This document shows, one piece after another, positions 1-7,516 of a DNA stretch of 18,708 nt. The notes beneath the pieces are model-generated. The model made no database searches and was not told where the DNA came from. It worked only from the letters and a program-made list of their open reading frames with translations. Each line of letters opens with the position of its first letter. Position 1 is the stretch's first letter. Both the position numbers and the translations under genes were made by a program. Origin of the DNA: Novosphingobium sp. KA1 (GTDB lineage Bacteria > Pseudomonadota > Alphaproteobacteria > Sphingomonadales > Sphingomonadaceae); NCBI RefSeq assembly GCF_017309955.1, contig NZ_CP021248.1:1782501-1801208 (forward strand), in the 5' to 3' direction.

Positions 1-1061
1 AGGTTGTAGCCTTCATCCAGCGGGGAATTGGCATTGACCGACTTGGCCCCGGTATCGTCCACCGTGTGTTCGATGCGCACGCCGGGGACCAGTACCGGCC
101 CCTCGAACTTCAGCGTCGCCATCACGTAGCCGGCGGCGATCTTCTCGCGCACGTCGTAGTCGCTGGCGAGGCTGTCGGACAGGGTGCCGGCGGTATCTTC
201 CTTCTCGACCGCAGGATTGGCCGCAAGATAGGCGCGCGCGGCGGCGTAATCGATGCGGGTGCCGAAATCGAACATGCCGCCATAGAAGCTGTCGTCGCCC
301 ATGGTGGCGCCGCCCTGGTCGAGCGTCCACTTCGTGCTGCCGGCCTTGTAGTCGACCTTGTCGTGGTCTTCCGCCTTGTGGCGGGCGATGTACTTGGCAC
401 CGATCGCGAAGGTGGAACCGTCGCCGATGGCGATGGGGTGGGTGTAGTCGATCCCGCCTTGCCAGAGCTGCTCGTAAGCATGACGCTGCTCGAAATTGTA
501 CTTGCTGAATGCAAAGGACGAAGACCTGGCGAACAACGCGGCGTCGCCTGCGACCATCGTGTAGGGATCGGTCGACCCGTCGTAATCGATCGCCGTCTTG
601 CCCTTCGCCCCCGTGAAAGTGAACTCGCTGCGGACCGGGTCCTCCTTGGTCACGCGGGTCCAGCCGCCCGACAGTTCGAGCTTGCCGCCCGCCACATCGT
701 CGAACTCGCCGCCGAGGGTAGCCGACCTGGTCTTGTCGTCCTCCTCGCGGTGGCGGACGAGGGTCGTGGCGGTGCACATCAATCCGCTCGCGTCGCCGGT
801 CACCGCAAGGCGGTTCTGGTCGGGCAGCTTGCCCACGTCGTTGGCCTGAAGCGTCTCGACGGCGTTCAAGGCCTCGCGCTTTTCGGTCAGGGCCTTGCGC
901 TGGGCAGCAAGATCGCCGGTCACGACGATCGTGTTCGCCGTATCGGCATCCGGCGCAGCGGCGTCCTCGGCCAAGGCCGGTGCGGCCGAGCCAGCCATGG
1001 CGGCCACGGCCAGCGAAACCAGAGAGACACGGCGAAGCAATGGAGCGCGCGGCAGCGACAT
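1..1061 (-). CDS. TonB-dependent receptor, 5' part, apparently missing most of its plug domain
   Basis: Outer-membrane receptor that would import a ligand using TonB/ExbBD energy. The reading frame is open from ATG at 1061-1059 to the window edge, about 353 codons, and the 3' end lies outside. Residues 1-31 are a signal peptide with a basic start, hydrophobic core and AxA-type end (PALA/ED). Residues 43-48 (TIVVTG) resemble a TonB-box region, and DVGKLPDQN (75-83) is the usual opening of the plug. In the family this continues NVAEALxRxPGV and about 250 more residues of plug and early barrel. Here it jumps directly to RLAVTGDASG and then barrel sequence (KLELSGGWTR, YEQLWQGGIDYTHPI, GSTFAIGAKYIARHK, IDYAAARAYLAANPA). 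The frame is kept across the joint at about 813. A receptor without a plug would be a leaky or dead pore, so it may be a pseudogene. Ligand unknown; the Pho-box-like sites upstream hint at a phosphorus compound. Confidence 0.8.
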   Translation of the reverse strand, partial: MSLPRAPLLRRVSLVSLAVAAMAGSAAPALAEDAAAPDADTANTIVVTGDLAAQRKALTEKREALNAVETLQANDVGKLPDQNRLAVTGDASGLMCTATTLVRHREEDDKTRSATLGGEFDDVAGGKLELSGGWTRVTKEDPVRSEFTFTGAKGKTAIDYDGSTDPYTMVAGDAALFARSSSFAFSKYNFEQRHAYEQLWQGGIDYTHPIAIGDGSTFAIGAKYIARHKAEDHDKVDYKAGSTKWTLDQGGATMGDDSFYGGMFDFGTRIDYAAARAYLAANPAVEKEDTAGTLSDSLASDYDVREKIAAGYVMATLKFEGPVLVPGVRIEHTVDDTGAKSVNANSPLDEGYN

Positions 1062-1113
1062 GGGCGATGTGTTCCCTGAGCTCGGTTAGGCGAGCGGCCA
1101 CTGCTCAGGGCCC

Positions 1114-1169
1114 ATGACAGCTCGGTGACAAGGCCGCCGCATTGACATTCCTGCGACAACCCTGACAGT
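1114..1169 (-). promoter_or_regulatory. Candidate tandem Pho boxes upstream of the TonB receptor
   Basis: Read on the minus strand, toward the receptor gene, 1131-1114 is TTGTCACCGAGCTGTCAT. The PhoB consensus is CTGTCATAAATCTGTCAT; 13 of 18 positions match, including both TGTCA cores at the required 11-base spacing. A weaker copy, TTGTCGCAGGAATGTCAA, lies at 1159-1142 with the same 11-base period, and another CTGTCA lies at 1168-1163. The nearest box ends 53 bases before the start codon, a reasonable place for an activator site. No convincing -10 box is visible. Other OmpR-family regulators also bind direct repeats of this spacing, so PhoB is the likely but not the only candidate. Confidence 0.5.
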
Positions 1170-1308
1170 TTTGTGGTGATTTAATGATGAAAAACAGCCG
1201 GTTGGATCAGTGATCCGCATGATGCGAGCGGCGGCATTGACTCCGTTTCCCGCCCGGCCTAGCCATGCAGCCATGACACAGACGTTTCTCACCGCGAGCA
1301 ACTATTAC

Positions 1309-1368
1309 CGCCGCTGACCCAGCGGTGAGTGTCTTATTGTTCTCAACCGCTGCGTAGCCAGCGGTTGA
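1309..1368. repeat. Two inverted repeats with shared CCGCTG/CAGCGG half-sites
   Basis: The strong repeat is TCAACCGCTG (1343-1352), spacer CGTAGC, CAGCGGTTGA (1359-1368): a perfect 10-base dyad that ends 19 bases before the dehydrogenase ATG. A second, smaller dyad, CCGCTG-ACC-CAGCGG, sits at 1311-1325. The four half-sites share the same hexamer core. There is no T run after them, so a terminator is unlikely; an operator for a dimeric repressor or a leader hairpin is more plausible. Confidence 0.5.
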
Positions 1369-1387
1369 ACATCCTCCTTACTCGACC

Positions 1388-2182
1388 ATGGTTACGCAGC
1401 CTTTCTTCAAAAGGCTCGAACTCGTGGAATTCCGTAAATCCGCTTCGCAAGTCTCACTCGGGATCATCGGTCTCGGCGCTTTCGGCCGGCTCATGGCGGA
1501 GCACCTGGCGCCGCATTTGACTGTCCTTGCCCACGATCCGCATCCGCCGGAAATCGTTCCCGCAGGCGTGACGATGGTCCCCTTGCGCGAGGCATGCCGA
1601 TGCGATCTCGTGGTGATCGCGGTTCCGCTCGCCGCTCTGGCGCACGTGTGCCGGGAAATGGCGCCCCTGCTTATGCCCGGAACGCTGGTCGTGGATGTCT
1701 GCTCCACCAAGGTGGAGGCGAGCGCCGCGATGCGGGCCGAACTGCCGCCATACGTGGACCTCGTCGCCAGCCATCCGATGTTCGGTCCGCAAAGCATCCT
1801 TGCCGGAACGCGCGGGCTGAAGCTGGTGCTCTGCCCGCTGCGCGGACGACGCGCGGGCCGCCTTGCCGCTTTCCTGCGCAAGCACTTCGGCCTGAAGATC
1901 CTGATCGCCACCCCCGACGAACACGACCGCGAGGCCGCCTTCACGCAGGGCCTCACCCACCTCATCGCCCATGCCCTGCTGCGCATGGACGAATTGCCGG
2001 GTCGCATCACCACCCGCAGTTTCGATCTGCTGAAGCAGGCCGTGGACATGGTCCGCCACGATGCGCCCGGCGTGCGGCAGGCGATCGAGAGCAATCCTTA
2101 TGCTGCGCACGCACGCGGCCTGTTCCTTGCGGAGCTGGACACCATCCGCGGCGAACTCGGCGGCGGCCCGGCATGCAAATAA
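1388..2182 (+). CDS. Prephenate/arogenate dehydrogenase-like protein (TyrA family)
   Basis: Would oxidatively decarboxylate prephenate or arogenate in tyrosine synthesis, in the cytoplasm. Of 264 residues, 24-50 form a Rossmann nucleotide-binding start with GLGAFG at 28-33. An Asp at the end of the second strand (D50) usually favours NAD over NADP. SHPMFGPQS at 128-136 is the signature loop of the arogenate-type enzymes and contains the catalytic-type His129. A later FTQGLTHLIAHAL segment fits the helical dimerisation domain. There is no ACT domain or chorismate mutase fusion, so this is the short, probably feedback-insensitive form. The ATG at 1388 lacks a ribosome site; GTG at 1424, nine bases after AAAAGG, would give MEFRKSASQ and is a good alternative start. 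It is 113 bases before the molybdopterin enzyme. Family assignment is firm, substrate is not. Confidence 0.85.
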   Translation: MVTQPFFKRLELVEFRKSASQVSLGIIGLGAFGRLMAEHLAPHLTVLAHDPHPPEIVPAGVTMVPLREACRCDLVVIAVPLAALAHVCREMAPLLMPGTLVVDVCSTKVEASAAMRAELPPYVDLVASHPMFGPQSILAGTRGLKLVLCPLRGRRAGRLAAFLRKHFGLKILIATPDEHDREAAFTQGLTHLIAHALLRMDELPGRITTRSFDLLKQAVDMVRHDAPGVRQAIESNPYAAHARGLFLAELDTIRGELGGGPACK

Positions 2183-2295
2183 TGCGCCTGCGCTGACCGG
2201 AAACAATCTGGCGAAATCATAAAGGGAGAGGCACAATCATCGCGCCGCTGCGTTTCCCCGTGGCTGGCAAAGCCGGAAGCCGAAAGAACAGACCC

Positions 2296-4575
2296 ATGAC
2301 CGATCGCAGCCCCCAGGACGTCCAAGCCGCCCAAGCCGCCATCGATGCAACGCCGGTGGAAGGCGTTGCCGACTATTCCGGCCCGGCAGGCGGCTGGGGT
2401 GCGCTGGGCGCGGTGGCGCGCGCCGTGCGCGAGCAGATGAAGACCAGCACGCACACGCGCGCCCTGCTCGAGATGAACCAGCCGGACGGGTTCGACTGCC
2501 CCGGCTGCGCCTGGCCCGATCCCAAGCACACCTCTTCGTTCGAATTCTGCGAGAACGGCGCCAAGGCGGTGACCTGGGAAGCGACCGTCAAGCGGGTCGA
2601 TCCCGACTTCTTCGCCCGCCACACCGTATCCGAACTCTGGACCTGGAGCGACCACCGGCTCGAAGACGCCGGGCGCCTCACCCATCCGCTACGCTACGAT
2701 GCCGCGACCGACCACTTCGTGCCGGTGACCTGGGACGAAGCCTTCCGCCATGCCAGCGCCGCGCTGCAGGCGCTGGAGCATGCCGACGAGGCGGAGTTCT
2801 ACTGTTCGGGCCGCGCCTCCAACGAATCCGCATTCCTCTACCAGCTCTTCGCGCGCGAGTTCGGGACCAACAATTTCCCCGACTGCTCGAACATGTGCCA
2901 CGAGGCGACCAGCGTCGGCCTGCCCCAGTCGATCGGCGTCGGCAAGGGCACCGTCACGCTCGACGATTTCGACCATGCCAACGCGATCTTCTGCATCGGC
3001 CACAATCCCGGCACCAACCACCCGCGCATGCTCTCGACACTGGCCGCTGCCTCCAGGCGCGGCGTGCCGATCGTCGTTGCCAACCCGATGCGGGAACGCG
3101 GACTGGAACGCTTCAAGTCACCGCAGCATCCCGGTGAAATGCTGCGCCCCGGCGGCGCCACGCCGCTCGCTTCGGCCTATCATCAGGTGAAGATCGGCGG
3201 CGACCTTGCCATGCTGAAAGGCATGATGAAACGGGTGATCGATGCCGGCGCCCTCGACCATGCCTTCATCGCCCAGCATACCGAAGGTTTCGAGGCACTG
3301 CGGGCCGATCTCGACGCGACATCGTGGGAATGGATCGAGGCCTCCTCGGGCCTGTCACGCGATGCCATCGAGGCGATGGCCGAAGTCTACATCAAGGCCG
3401 AGCGGGTGATCGTATGCTACGGCATGGGCATCACCCAGCACCGCCACGGTACCCAGAACGTGCAGGCCATCGCCAACCTGCTGCTGCTGCGCGGCAACTT
3501 CGGCAAGCAAGGCGCGGGCATCTGTCCGCTGCGCGGCCACAGCAACGTGCAGGGAGACCGGACCGTCGGTATTACCGAGATCCCCGCCGAAGCCATGCTG
3601 CAACGGCTCGATGCAGCATTCGGCATCGCCAGCCCGCGCAAGCACGGGCACAATGCCGTCGAGGCGCTCCAGGCCATGGCCGAGGGGCGCTCCAAGGCTC
3701 TCATCTCGCTCGGCGGCAATCTTGCCGTGGCCATGCCCGATCCGGAAACCTGCTTTGCCGCGGTGCGCCGGCTCGACCTTTCGGTCAGCATCCTCACCAA
3801 ATTCAACCGCACCTGCCTGCTCACCGCAAAGGAAACGCTGGTATTGCCCTGCCTCGGGCGCACCGAACTGGACCTCCAGAACGGCCGCCCGCAATGGGTG
3901 ACGGTGGAAGACAGCATGTCGATGGTCCACGCCTCGCGCGGGAAGCTGTCTTCGCCGGGCCCGGAAGTGCGTTCGGAACCGGCCATCGTAGCCGGGCTCG
4001 CCAAGGCGGCAATGCCCACGAGCAAAGTGGACTGGGACAGCCTCGTCGCCGACTACGACCGCATTCGCGACAAGATCGAACAGGTTTTCCCCGACTTTCA
4101 TGACTTCAACGCCCGGGTCCGCGAGCCCGGCGGCTTCCGCCTCACCATCGCGCCGGACAAGCGCGTCTGGAACACGCCCAGCGGCAAGGCGCAGTTCTTT
4201 GCCCACCCCCACGTCGACGAGCGCGGCGATGCCAGGCTCCTGCTCACCACGATCCGCAGCCACGACCAGTACAACACGACGATCTACACGCTCGACGACC
4301 GTTATCGCGGCGTCACCGGGCGGCGCGACGTGATCTTCGCGAACGAGGTGGACCTCTCGCAAATGGGCCTCGCCCACGGCGACGTGGTCGATGTGGAAGC
4401 CGCCGGCGGCGCGGTGCTGCGGGGCTTCACGGTGATCGCCCACGCCATCGCGCGCGGCTCGCTGGCGGCCTATTATCCGGAAGCCAATTGCCTGGTGCCG
4501 CTGGGCGATCACGACCCGGTCAGCGGCACGCCAGCCTACAAGTCGATCCCGGTCACCTTGCGCGCGGCCGCCTAG
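2296..4575 (+). CDS. FdhF/YdeP-family molybdopterin oxidoreductase
   Basis: A formate-dehydrogenase-alpha-like enzyme holding a bis-molybdopterin guanine dinucleotide cofactor, of the group containing E. coli YdeP, which is linked to acid resistance but whose substrate is unknown. From ATG 2296 it is 759 residues, a full-length member. DGFDCPGCAWPDP (65-77) with a further Cys at 85 gives three of the cysteines expected near an iron-sulfur site. EFGTNNFPDCSNMCHEATS places Cys201-His202 as the Mo-ligand pair seen in cysteine-type formate dehydrogenases. GHNPGTNHPRM and the C-terminal SHDQYNTTIYTLDDRYRGV stretch are typical of the family. No Tat signal is seen, so it is cytoplasmic. In-frame GTG 2260 would add 12 residues; neither start has a strong ribosome site. 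No FdhD, electron-transfer subunit or transporter lies nearby. It is followed within about 70-100 bases by the MoxR/VWA cluster. Confidence 0.9.
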   Translation: MTDRSPQDVQAAQAAIDATPVEGVADYSGPAGGWGALGAVARAVREQMKTSTHTRALLEMNQPDGFDCPGCAWPDPKHTSSFEFCENGAKAVTWEATVKRVDPDFFARHTVSELWTWSDHRLEDAGRLTHPLRYDAATDHFVPVTWDEAFRHASAALQALEHADEAEFYCSGRASNESAFLYQLFAREFGTNNFPDCSNMCHEATSVGLPQSIGVGKGTVTLDDFDHANAIFCIGHNPGTNHPRMLSTLAAASRRGVPIVVANPMRERGLERFKSPQHPGEMLRPGGATPLASAYHQVKIGGDLAMLKGMMKRVIDAGALDHAFIAQHTEGFEALRADLDATSWEWIEASSGLSRDAIEAMAEVYIKAERVIVCYGMGITQHRHGTQNVQAIANLLLLRGNFGKQGAGICPLRGHSNVQGDRTVGITEIPAEAMLQRLDAAFGIASPRKHGHNAVEALQAMAEGRSKALISLGGNLAVAMPDPETCFAAVRRLDLSVSILTKFNRTCLLTAKETLVLPCLGRTELDLQNGRPQWVTVEDSMSMVHASRGKLSSPGPEVRSEPAIVAGLAKAAMPTSKVDWDSLVADYDRIRDKIEQVFPDFHDFNARVREPGGFRLTIAPDKRVWNTPSGKAQFFAHPHVDERGDARLLLTTIRSHDQYNTTIYTLDDRYRGVTGRRDVIFANEVDLSQMGLAHGDVVDVEAAGGAVLRGFTVIAHAIARGSLAAYYPEANCLVPLGDHDPVSGTPAYKSIPVTLRAAA

Positions 4576-4641
4576 GGCGGGTTATCCTCCATGGGAACCG
4601 CATGCTTCCGGTTTGTCATTGAGGTTTGATTTTCCAGCGAT

Positions 4642-6063
4642 ATGCTGTCCTCTCATGAGGGGACGGGGCGTTTCGTGACGATCGACTTGCGCGCGGTGGA
4701 ACAGCTTGCCGCCGACCAATCCTCGCTCAAGGCCGCAGCGGGACTGACCAGGCCCGCCAAGTGGTCCGGCATCGGCATCAGCGCCGATGACACGCTGATC
4801 TGGGGCGAATGTGCAGGCTCCGGCGCCAATCCCTACCGCGTGATGGCGGACCTGCGCGACCTCGGCAACAAGTGCACCTGCCCCTCGCGCAAGTTCCCCT
4901 GCAAGCATGTGCTCGCGCTGCTGTGGATCCGGGCCGAGGCGATCCTGCCGTTTCCAGCGGCCGACACGCCGGAGTGGGTGAGCGACTGGCTCGGCCGCAG
5001 GCGCACGGGAGGCGCAGCCAGGCCCGCTGCCGCGCCCGGCGCGCCCAGGGACCTTTCTGTCGCACGCACCGCCGAACCCGAAGCCGCAGCTAGCCAGGTC
5101 CCCGAGGCAGCGGCCCGCCGCGAAGCCGCATCGGCCAAACGTGCGCAAGATACCGAGCGCGCCGCTCTCGAGGCGATGGACGCGCTCGAACAGTGGATCG
5201 GCGACCAGTTGCGCATGGGCCTTGCCTCTTTCATCGACGAGGCGACCACGCGCTGCCGCCGCATCGCCGCCCGGCTGGTGGACGGCAAGGCGGCGGCCCT
5301 GGCCGGACGGGTCGACGAATTGCCCGCCCGGCTGCTGGCGCTACCAGCCGGAGACCGTGCACGCGGCGCTGTTGTCGAACTGGGCAAACTGGTCACGCTG
5401 GCCCGCGCCTTTCGTGCCGCCCCCCGCGATCCGGCCATCCTGCGCGCGGTGACCACTGCCGAAAGCCGCGAGACGCTGCTGGCCGCGCCCGATCCGCTCA
5501 TCGTGTCCGGCTCCTGGGAAGTGCTGGCCGAACATGTCCGCACCCGCCGCGACGGGCTCGTTTCGCAAACCTGCTGGCTGCTCGATCTGAACCGCGAGAG
5601 CGCAAGCCCCCGATTTGCGATGCTGCAGGACTTCTTCCCGGCCAGCGCCGGACGGCGCGCTTCCGCCTTCACGCCCGGCGAGCGTTTCCTGGCCGACCTG
5701 CTGTTCTACCCCTCCTCTGCCCCCTTGCGGGCACTGCTGATCCAGCGCCGCTCCGGCGAAACCGAGAGCACATGGCCGCAAGCGGAAGCCGAGCCCATCA
5801 CGGCGCTTGCCACGGCCTTGCACCATGAGCCCTGGGCGCTGGACGTACCGATGCTGCTGCCCCGGGGCCGCCTTGCGCTCGACGCATCGGGCGCAGGCTG
5901 GTGGCAATCGGCCGACGCCGCCGTCACGCTGCCGCTGGCGGAAGAACCCACCCGCCTCGCCCTTGGCACCGATCTTCTTGGCGCTGCGGCGCTGTGGTCG
6001 GGCAATCGCCTGAGGCTGCTGGCCGCGCAGACCGCGTGGGGGCGGATCGACGGCCATGCCTGA
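4642..6063 (+). CDS. SWIM zinc-finger protein (YehQ-like)
   Basis: The N-terminal part carries a SWIM zinc-binding motif, CxCx6CxH, at Cys78, Cys80, Cys87 and His89 (KCTCPSRKFPCKHVLAL). Such motifs bind DNA or proteins. The preceding block (SLKAAAGLTRPAKWSGIG) is typical of the bacterial SWIM proteins found next to MoxR and VWA genes. An Ala/Arg-rich linker at about 115-175 separates it from a C-terminal region I cannot assign. E. coli YehQ is of the same type and is longer. The start is uncertain: ATG 4642 has no clear ribosome site, whereas in-frame GTG 4675 follows the purine-rich GAGGGGACGGGG and yields MTIDLRAVEQ. First gene of the five-gene unit; its end overlaps the next gene by 8 bases. 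Role not known; substrate or nucleic-acid recognition is a guess. Confidence 0.8.
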   Translation: MLSSHEGTGRFVTIDLRAVEQLAADQSSLKAAAGLTRPAKWSGIGISADDTLIWGECAGSGANPYRVMADLRDLGNKCTCPSRKFPCKHVLALLWIRAEAILPFPAADTPEWVSDWLGRRRTGGAARPAAAPGAPRDLSVARTAEPEAAASQVPEAAARREAASAKRAQDTERAALEAMDALEQWIGDQLRMGLASFIDEATTRCRRIAARLVDGKAAALAGRVDELPARLLALPAGDRARGAVVELGKLVTLARAFRAAPRDPAILRAVTTAESRETLLAAPDPLIVSGSWEVLAEHVRTRRDGLVSQTCWLLDLNRESASPRFAMLQDFFPASAGRRASAFTPGERFLADLLFYPSSAPLRALLIQRRSGETESTWPQAEAEPITALATALHHEPWALDVPMLLPRGRLALDASGAGWWQSADAAVTLPLAEEPTRLALGTDLLGAAALWSGNRLRLLAAQTAWGRIDGHA

Positions 6064-7516
6064 CCTCGCGCCCGAAACCATCCTCGACACCCTCGGCGCG
6101 ATCCTGCCGCGCTGGACCATGGGCACCGCCGCCGCGCCGCAGGCACAAGTCTGGCAGGCGGTGCTGGGCGACGATCCCGCAGAGGCGGAACTGCGATTGC
6201 TGGCAATGGCCGGACAGTTCCTGGCGACATGTGTGGTAGCCCAGCCGCCCTCCCCGCTTCAGGCGCTGCCCGACGTGCCCCCGCTCACCTTGCCCGTGGT
6301 GCCCGAGAGGATCCGCCCGCTTGTCCGTCGCACCCTCGCGGCCACCCGGGAAGCGCGCCCTCGCACCGAGCTCCTCCAGTTCCTCGCGCAGCGCGGCTGG
6401 AGCGTACACCCCGCCGACTGGATGCCGACCGCCAGCGACGAGGATGCGCCCGATGTCTACGCCCCCTGGCGCGACTGGGCGGATCGGAGCGCTGGCGCTT
6501 CTTCCGGCCATGCACAGGCAAGCGATCCGCTGACAGCTGAAAACTGGGACCATTTCCGGCCCGCTGCGCGCAAGGTGGCATTCACCGTGCTGCGTCAGCA
6601 CGATCCGGATGGCGCCCGGGCGCTGCTGGAAGCGAAACTCGCCGCCCTCGGCGCGGACGAGCGGCTACGCCTTGTGGGCGTACTGGCCAACAGGCTCTCG
6701 CAGGCCGACGCGGAACTGCTCGGCCAGCTGGCGACCGGCGACCGGGCACCCAAGGTGAAGACCATGTCCGCCATGTTGCACGCACGGCTGGGGCACGGCA
6801 GCGGCGCAGGCAGCGAAGATGCGGAAGAGCTTTGCGCATTCTTCGAGTTTCGCACCAAGGGCCTGCTGCGCCGCACGCGGGTGCTGGGCGCTTGCCCGAT
6901 CAAGACCCCCGCGCAGGCCGCGCGGCGCCGGCAGCTTTTCGATATGGTCGACCTTGCCGCCTTCGCAGCAGCGCTGGGCCTTGGCGCCGATGACCTGCCC
7001 GCGCTCTGGCAATGGGGCGAAAGCCCCGATGCCGATGTCGGTCTTGTGGCGATGGTCGCCCGGTCGGGTTCGGACGGTGCCGTCGAAGCGGTCGCGCAAG
7101 TTCTGGCGGCCGCCATGTCCGGCATGGCGCCACTGGCCGCCGAACTGCGCCCGCGCCTCGGAACCGCCGGGCAAGCCGCCCTCGCCCGCGCCGCACTGGC
7201 GGCGGGCGAGACATTCACGGGCGTGCTTTCCCTCGCCGGAGGCACGGGCATGAACGACAACGTCATCGTCTCCCCCGCAGGCAAGGCGCTGCTCGCGGCC
7301 CTCTCCGCCAACGACACACAAACGGCGCGCGGTACTGCTGTGGTGACCGGCGAACTTGTTGCGCTCGGCCTCATCGCCTCGCGCCGGGCCGCCGTGGATG
7401 CGCTCGAGAGAATTGGCCGAAACGGCATGGCCGCAGCCGATCCCCGCCTCGACATGCTGCGGCTCAATGCTGCGCTCGACCATTCGCCCGCCGTGGCAAG
7501 CAAGGAAGACCTGTGA
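6056..7516 (+). CDS. DUF5691-family protein
   Basis: An uncharacterised protein of 486 residues, mostly Ala/Leu-rich helices. The order of conserved elements fits DUF5691: a W-rich stretch (RGWSVHPADW, YAPWRDW), then FRPAARKVAFTVLRQHDPDGARALL, then VGVLANRLSQADAELLGQLATGDRAPKVKTMSAMLHARL. That last part looks like an alpha-helical repeat scaffold. No catalytic motif, signal peptide or membrane segment is visible. Starts at ATG 6056 inside the end of the SWIM gene and ends in a TGATG overlap with the MoxR gene, so translation is coupled on both sides. The recurrent pairing of this family with SWIM, MoxR and VWA proteins suggests an adaptor role, which is inference. Confidence 0.75.
   Translation: MPDLAPETILDTLGAILPRWTMGTAAAPQAQVWQAVLGDDPAEAELRLLAMAGQFLATCVVAQPPSPLQALPDVPPLTLPVVPERIRPLVRRTLAATREARPRTELLQFLAQRGWSVHPADWMPTASDEDAPDVYAPWRDWADRSAGASSGHAQASDPLTAENWDHFRPAARKVAFTVLRQHDPDGARALLEAKLAALGADERLRLVGVLANRLSQADAELLGQLATGDRAPKVKTMSAMLHARLGHGSGAGSEDAEELCAFFEFRTKGLLRRTRVLGACPIKTPAQAARRRQLFDMVDLAAFAAALGLGADDLPALWQWGESPDADVGLVAMVARSGSDGAVEAVAQVLAAAMSGMAPLAAELRPRLGTAGQAALARAALAAGETFTGVLSLAGGTGMNDNVIVSPAGKALLAALSANDTQTARGTAVVTGELVALGLIASRRAAVDALERIGRNGMAAADPRLDMLRLNAALDHSPAVASKEDL

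Larger units (their letters stand above)
1062..1387. other. Divergent intergenic region
   Basis: A 326-base gap between the minus-strand receptor and the plus-strand dehydrogenase gene. I see no conserved coding sequence in it. The left half holds the TGTCA repeats serving the receptor side. The right half (1309-1368) holds two hairpins built from the same CCGCTG/CAGCGG half-sites, serving the dehydrogenase side. Nothing recognisable lies between about 1170 and 1300. Confidence 0.6.

Noticed and set aside
13..1101. 362-codon minus-strand open frame at the left edge
   Set aside because: It is the Arg-rich shadow of the receptor frame that starts at 1061.
1142..1170. TTGACA at 1142 as a plus-strand -35 box
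   Set aside because: No acceptable -10 hexamer lies 16-18 bases downstream, and the hexamer is better explained as part of the TGTCA repeat set on the other strand.
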